Shown here: one piece after another, positions 60,672 through 64,000 of the stretch
How positions within the stretch are numbered: the stretch's first letter is position 1
Layout: each line of letters begins with the position of its first letter
From: Oscillospiraceae bacterium
GTDB taxonomy: Bacteria > Bacillota > Clostridia > Oscillospirales > Oscillospiraceae
Assembly: GCA_017465625.1 (NCBI GenBank)
Contig: JAFTVV010000030.1
Span: 83,092-147,091, forward strand
Direction of reading: 5' to 3'
Length of the DNA: 64,000 bases
Notes under the pieces: generated by a model
Seen by the model: only the letters and a program-made list of their open reading frames with translations
The model's database searches: none
What the model was told of the DNA's origin: nothing
Translations under genes and position numbers: made by a program

Positions 60672-62339
60672 ATGAAAAAACAGGGGACGACGCGGTGGAT
60701 GCTGCGCACCAATCGTAAATGGATCCCTGCGCTGCTGTTGCTGCTGGTTTGCAATGTGGCAATGTCGTTGTTTGGCGTGTGGTTTGCATTGGGTACCCGT
60801 AGAGTGGTGGATGCGGTCACAGGCAGCGCTCCGGATAAGCAAGCGTTTATTTCCGCCTGTGTACAGCAGGGTATTTTGATAGTCGCAACCATCTTAACCG
60901 GTGCACTGATTCACCATCTCAAGGATCAGCTGACTGCGAAGATGGATATGGAGTGGAAGAGAACGCTGCTCCACGGCTTGCTGCGGGGTGAGTATTCCGC
61001 GGTGACCAAGTATCATACCGGTGAGCTGCTGAATCTGATGAATCACGATGTTTCGGTGCTCATTACCAGTCTTTTGAATATCCTGCCCTCTGTGGCTTCA
61101 ATGGCCACAAAGCTGATTGCGGCACTGACGGTGCTGATTGCGCTGGAACCTATGCTTACAGCAGTGGTTGTGGTGGCAGGTATTGCGGTGGTGCTGGTGT
61201 CCTCGGTGATTCGCCGCCGGCTGAAAAACCTGAACAAGCGCAGCAGTGAAGCACAGGGCAAGGTTTCCGGCTTTATTCAGGAGACCATGGAAAAGCTTTT
61301 GATGGTGCAGGCGATGGACATTGCGGAGGTAATGGAAAATCGCTCCGACAAGCTGCTGGCAGAGCGCTATGAACTGCATCGCAAGAGAAAAAATGTTTCC
61401 TTGGTCAGCAGTACCTTTATGAGCGTTTTGGCCTACGGTGCATCCTTTGGCTCTCTGGTGTGGTGTTCTTCCGCCATTCTGGCAGGGCAGATGACCTATG
61501 GTACAATGATGGCCATCAACAATCTGGTGGCGCAGGTGCGTATCCCGTTTACCAATATGTCCCGTATCGGACCCCAGTATGCGGCAATGTGCGCTGCTGC
61601 GGAGCGACTGCAGGAATTGGAATCTATCTGCAATACGGCCACCACGGAGCGCAAGGAAGCAGCCCCCATTTATGAAAAGATGACCGGTATTCGAGGCGAG
61701 GCCCTGACTTTTGCCTACGATCGGGATTACGTGCTGGAAGATGCAGACTTCTTCTTGCCCAAGGGAAGCTTCGGCGTGATCGTGGGTCACTCCGGCATTG
61801 GTAAAAGTACACTGCTCAAGCTGCTATTGGGTATCTTCCCACCGGCTTCCGGTCGGCTGTTTTTGGATGGGGAAGAGGATGTGACGGTAGATTATACGAC
61901 CCGCAGGCTCTTTACCTATGTTCCTCAGGGAAACCTGCTGCTCAGCGGCAGCCTGAGAGACAATCTGCTGGTGACCAATCCCGATGCAACCCAGGAGGAA
62001 ATCAACCGTGCAATACATATCAGTGCAATGGACGATTATCTGCATACCCTTCCGGAAGGCTTGGAGACGGTGGTAGGTGAAAATGCCCTGGGCCTTTCTG
62101 AGGGGCAGGCACAGCGGTTAAGCATTGCCCGTGCAGTTTTGAGCAATGCACCCATTTTGCTGCTGGACGAGGCGACATCTGCACTGGATGATGCCACCGA
62201 GCGTGCGGTTTTGCAGCGTGTTCGGGAATTGCCGGACAAGACCTGTATTGCCGTAACCCATCGTCCTGCCGCAACGGATGTTGCAGACTGGGCGCTGGAA
62301 ATGAAGGAAGGCAAGTGCACCGTACGGATGCTGCACTAA
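60672..62339 (+). CDS. ABC transporter, fused membrane and ATPase domains
   Basis: 555-residue half-transporter of the exporter type that would work as a dimer. The membrane domain (about residues 15-300) has five to six hydrophobic segments. The ATPase domain has Walker A GHSGIGKST (about residue 372), the signature LSEGQAQRLSIARAV (about residue 474), Walker B ILLLDEATSALD and the switch histidine in AVTHRPA. GAGGAGG lies 8 bases before the ATG at 60672. No paired half-transporter gene is adjacent, so a homodimer is likely. Substrate unknown. Confidence 0.88.
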   Translation: MKKQGTTRWMLRTNRKWIPALLLLLVCNVAMSLFGVWFALGTRRVVDAVTGSAPDKQAFISACVQQGILIVATILTGALIHHLKDQLTAKMDMEWKRTLLHGLLRGEYSAVTKYHTGELLNLMNHDVSVLITSLLNILPSVASMATKLIAALTVLIALEPMLTAVVVVAGIAVVLVSSVIRRRLKNLNKRSSEAQGKVSGFIQETMEKLLMVQAMDIAEVMENRSDKLLAERYELHRKRKNVSLVSSTFMSVLAYGASFGSLVWCSSAILAGQMTYGTMMAINNLVAQVRIPFTNMSRIGPQYAAMCAAAERLQELESICNTATTERKEAAPIYEKMTGIRGEALTFAYDRDYVLEDADFFLPKGSFGVIVGHSGIGKSTLLKLLLGIFPPASGRLFLDGEEDVTVDYTTRRLFTYVPQGNLLLSGSLRDNLLVTNPDATQEEINRAIHISAMDDYLHTLPEGLETVVGENALGLSEGQAQRLSIARAVLSNAPILLLDEATSALDDATERAVLQRVRELPDKTCIAVTHRPAATDVADWALEMKEGKCTVRMLH

Positions 62340-62364
62340 ACGAAGTGTTTTTATTAAAACGATC

Positions 62365-62405
62365 AAATAATGGCAGATACGAAAGTGTCTGCCATTATTT
62401 TTCAT
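62365..62405 (+). terminator. Terminator of ABC exporter gene
   Basis: 16-bp arms AAATAATGGCAGATAC / GTGTCTGCCATTATTT closing on GAAA, followed by TTTC. Confidence 0.85.
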
Positions 62406-62471
62406 CTCATTTGCTGCCTTCTTTATTATACGGAAAATGCAGAAAAATAAATAAATTTATAAAAATAATGC

Positions 62472-62500
62472 TTGACAAAATACCTATTTAATGGTAACAT
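62472..62500 (+). promoter_or_regulatory. Promoter of S10 ribosomal operon
   Basis: TTGACA (62472-62477), 17 bases, TAACAT (62495-62500). The transcript would start near 62507. Confidence 0.65.
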
Positions 62501-62506
62501 AATCGA

Positions 62507-62774
62507 GCGCGTATAGGGGCAGTTTGCCCTGCGCGTACTGCGATGATGCAGGAGATTGCGCCAAAAAGGCGGTAACTTCTGCGGAGTATGTCCGGTCATC
62601 GGGCGGCTGAACTGTCCTGTTTACGCTTGCGTATATCGCCGCGGCAGGAAAAGGTCGGCCTTGCGTCGGCCATTTTTCATGGCATGGAGTGATACGCACG
62701 GCGGCGTGAACAAATCAGTTCGACCGTACCCAGACACAAGAAACTGAGTACGAAATTCAAGGAGGAAACCAACC
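62507..62774 (+). promoter_or_regulatory. Long structured leader of S10 operon
   Basis: About 270 bases of leader before rpsJ with no gene. It contains GGGCA-gtt-TGCCC, CTGC-gatgat-GCAG and GCGCC-aaaaa-GGCGG hairpins, and an attenuator-like stretch GGCC-ttgcgtc-GGCC followed by ATTTTT near 62660-62687. In many bacteria a ribosomal protein (often L4) represses this operon through its leader; the sequence here is compatible but the protein is not established. Confidence 0.5.
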
Positions 62775-63083
62775 ATGGCAAACCAAATGATCCGCATTCG
62801 GCTGAAGGCTTACGATCACCAGCTGATCGATTCCAGCGCAGCCAAAATCGTTGAGACCGCAAAGCGTAACGGTGCTTCCGTTTCCGGTCCCATCCCCCTG
62901 CCCACCAAGAAGGAAGTTGTTACCATCCTTCGCGCTGTCCACAAGTACAAGGATAGCCGTGAGCAGTTCGAGCGCAGAACCCATAAGAGATTGATCGATA
63001 TCCTCAACCCCAACCAGAAGACCATCGAGGCCCTGATGAGCCTGGACCTTCCCGCTGGCGTTGAGATAGAGATAAAGCTGTAA
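62775..63083 (+). CDS. rpsJ: 30S ribosomal protein S10
   Basis: 102-residue ribosomal protein, first gene of the S10 operon; also NusE in antitermination. Clear family sequence: [20 protein letters not shown] at the start, [16 protein letters not shown], and [28 protein letters not shown] precedes the ATG. A 130-base gap to rplC is longer than usual and contains small inverted repeats. Confidence 0.98.
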   Translation: MANQMIRIRLKAYDHQLIDSSAAKIVETAKRNGASVSGPIPLPTKKEVVTILRAVHKYKDSREQFERRTHKRLIDILNPNQKTIEALMSLDLPAGVEIEIKL

Positions 63084-63213
63084 TCCCTATACATTATTAT
63101 ATATAGGAATTACCGCTGCCCGCACTGTCTGGCATCGGGCGGACGGGTCATGTTGACAGATGTTCCCAATGCATCCGTCAACCAATAACCTATAAAAAAG
63201 GAGAAAACCAAAA

Positions 63214-63927
63214 ATGCAGAAAGCAATCATCGGCAAGAAAGTGGGCATGACCCAGATCTTCGATGAGAACGGCAAGGTAATCCCTGTTACCGTTGTGGAA
63301 GCAGGCCCCTGCGTCGTCACTCAGAAGAAGACCATCGAGACCGACGGCTACGAAGCCGTACAGCTTGGCTTTGAGTCCGTTAAGGAATCCAAGCTGAGCA
63401 AGCCTGAAGCCGGCCACCTGAAGAAGGCTGGCGTAGAGGCTGTCAAGCACCTGAAGGAATTCAAGTTGGAAAACAGCACCCTGAACGTGGGTGACGTTGT
63501 AAAGGCTGATACCTTCGCATCCGGTGATATGATCGATGTCACCGGTATTTCCAAGGGTCACGGATATCAGGGTGTTATCAAGCGTCACAACGCACACCGC
63601 ATTGATATGACCCACGGCGGCGGCCCTGTCCACCGTCACGCAGGTTCTATGGGCGCTCTGGATGCAGCTCGCATCTTCAAGGGCAAGATCGGCGCAGGCC
63701 AGATGGGCAATGAGCAGGTCACCATCGAGAACCTGGAAATCGTCAAGGTTGATGCAGAACTGAACATGATCGTTATCCGCGGCGCCATCCCCGGCCCCAA
63801 GGGCGGTCTGGTTTACCTGCGCAACACTGTCAAGAACGTCAAGGCCAAGGGTGCCGAGGCCGGCATCAGCAAGAACCCGCAGAAGGCTTCCGGCAGAAAC
63901 CCCCAGAAGGCTTCCGCAAGAGGCTAA
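63214..63927 (+). CDS. rplC: 50S ribosomal protein L3
   Basis: 237-residue ribosomal protein. Family marks are [20 protein letters not shown] at the start, the [13 protein letters not shown] loop and [14 protein letters not shown] (about residues 137-150), which reaches the peptidyl-transferase centre. The C-terminus carries an extra tail with the repeated NPQKAS motif, so it is longer than the usual about 210. AAAAAGGAG precedes the ATG. rplD starts 19 bases after its stop. Confidence 0.98.
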   Translation: MQKAIIGKKVGMTQIFDENGKVIPVTVVEAGPCVVTQKKTIETDGYEAVQLGFESVKESKLSKPEAGHLKKAGVEAVKHLKEFKLENSTLNVGDVVKADTFASGDMIDVTGISKGHGYQGVIKRHNAHRIDMTHGGGPVHRHAGSMGALDAARIFKGKIGAGQMGNEQVTIENLEIVKVDAELNMIVIRGAIPGPKGGLVYLRNTVKNVKAKGAEAGISKNPQKASGRNPQKASARG

Positions 63928-63946
63928 GGAAAGGAGATCTTAAATC

Positions 63947-64000
63947 ATGCTTAAGACCAATGTTTATGATATGTCCGGCAAGCTGGTTGGCGAGATCGAA
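63947..64000 (+). CDS. rplD: 50S ribosomal protein L4 (start only)
   Basis: The first 18 codons (MLKTNVYDMSGKLVGEIE) are visible; the gene runs off the right edge. GGAGATCTTAAATC precedes the ATG, and the position directly after rplC in the S10 operon is where L4 lies. The N-terminal sequence fits L4. Confidence 0.85.
   Translation, partial: MLKTNVYDMSGKLVGEIE

Overview
The window looks like the chromosome of a low-to-mid-GC Gram-positive anaerobe in the Clostridia, most like an Oscillospiraceae/Ruminococcaceae-type gut bacterium. Supporting signs are strong AGGAGG ribosome sites, consensus sigma-A promoters (several TTGACA-17-TATAAT), a SpoIIQ-like M23 protein, DnaD plus a DnaC/DnaI-like helicase loader, rubrerythrin, a split transketolase, lipobox-bearing secreted proteases and a Cys-rich repeat surface protein. 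The genus assignment is inference; no rRNA is present.

Layout. 1-3.9 kb: start of a potABC(D) polyamine importer (minus strand), a SpoIIQ-like protein, a Cys-rich small protein and TspO. 3.9-10.8 kb: rubrerythrin, then the aspartate-to-threonine pathway as two divergent operons, hom-aspartokinase-asd (minus) and thrC-thrB (plus), facing each other across an inverted repeat that contains both promoters. 10.8-15.6 kb: two secreted lipoprotein peptidases (M30-like and clostripain-like). 16-34.7 kb: a large exopolysaccharide/capsule locus made of two divergent operons driven from a 210-bp intergenic region at about 24.7-24.9 kb. The left arm makes and modifies sugars (UDP-HexNAc dehydrogenase, epimerase, asparagine-synthase-like amidotransferase, formyltransferase, deacetylase, TupA-like ATP-grasp, glycosyltransferases). 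The right arm has two tandem EpsG/Wzy-like proteins, a double-domain glycosyltransferase, two acyltransferases, a further glycosyltransferase, a Wzx flippase and GtrA.

34.8-41.4 kb: split transketolase, an AT-rich orphan, dnaD-dnaC(I)-gph, tRNA-Leu(UAA), an unusual hairpin array and a MazG-like protein. 41.5-50.1 kb: XRE regulator, Cys-rich repeat surface protein, LysR regulator divergent from a PutP-type symporter, NAD synthetase, and a DUF4358-DHHW lipoprotein. 50.2-57.9 kb: rpoB-rpoC under their own promoter, without rplJ-rplL upstream. 57.9-62.4 kb: DUF2461 protein, AzlCD, a flavin-reductase-like protein and an ABC exporter half-molecule. 62.5 kb to the end: start of the S10 ribosomal operon (rpsJ, rplC, rplD cut by the window) with a long structured leader.

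The most unusual DNA lies between genes. A composite palindromic repeat family occurs at 2.8 and 41.4 kb. An array of ATGATGT motifs sits in two opposing halves after tRNA-Leu, followed by three hairpins at an exact 18-nt period with different but self-complementary stems in a gene leader. There is also a 67-bp near-perfect inverted repeat resembling fused insertion-sequence ends at 58.8 kb, and a three-way-junction-like element just before it. No CRISPR array, prophage, rRNA or intact transposase was found.
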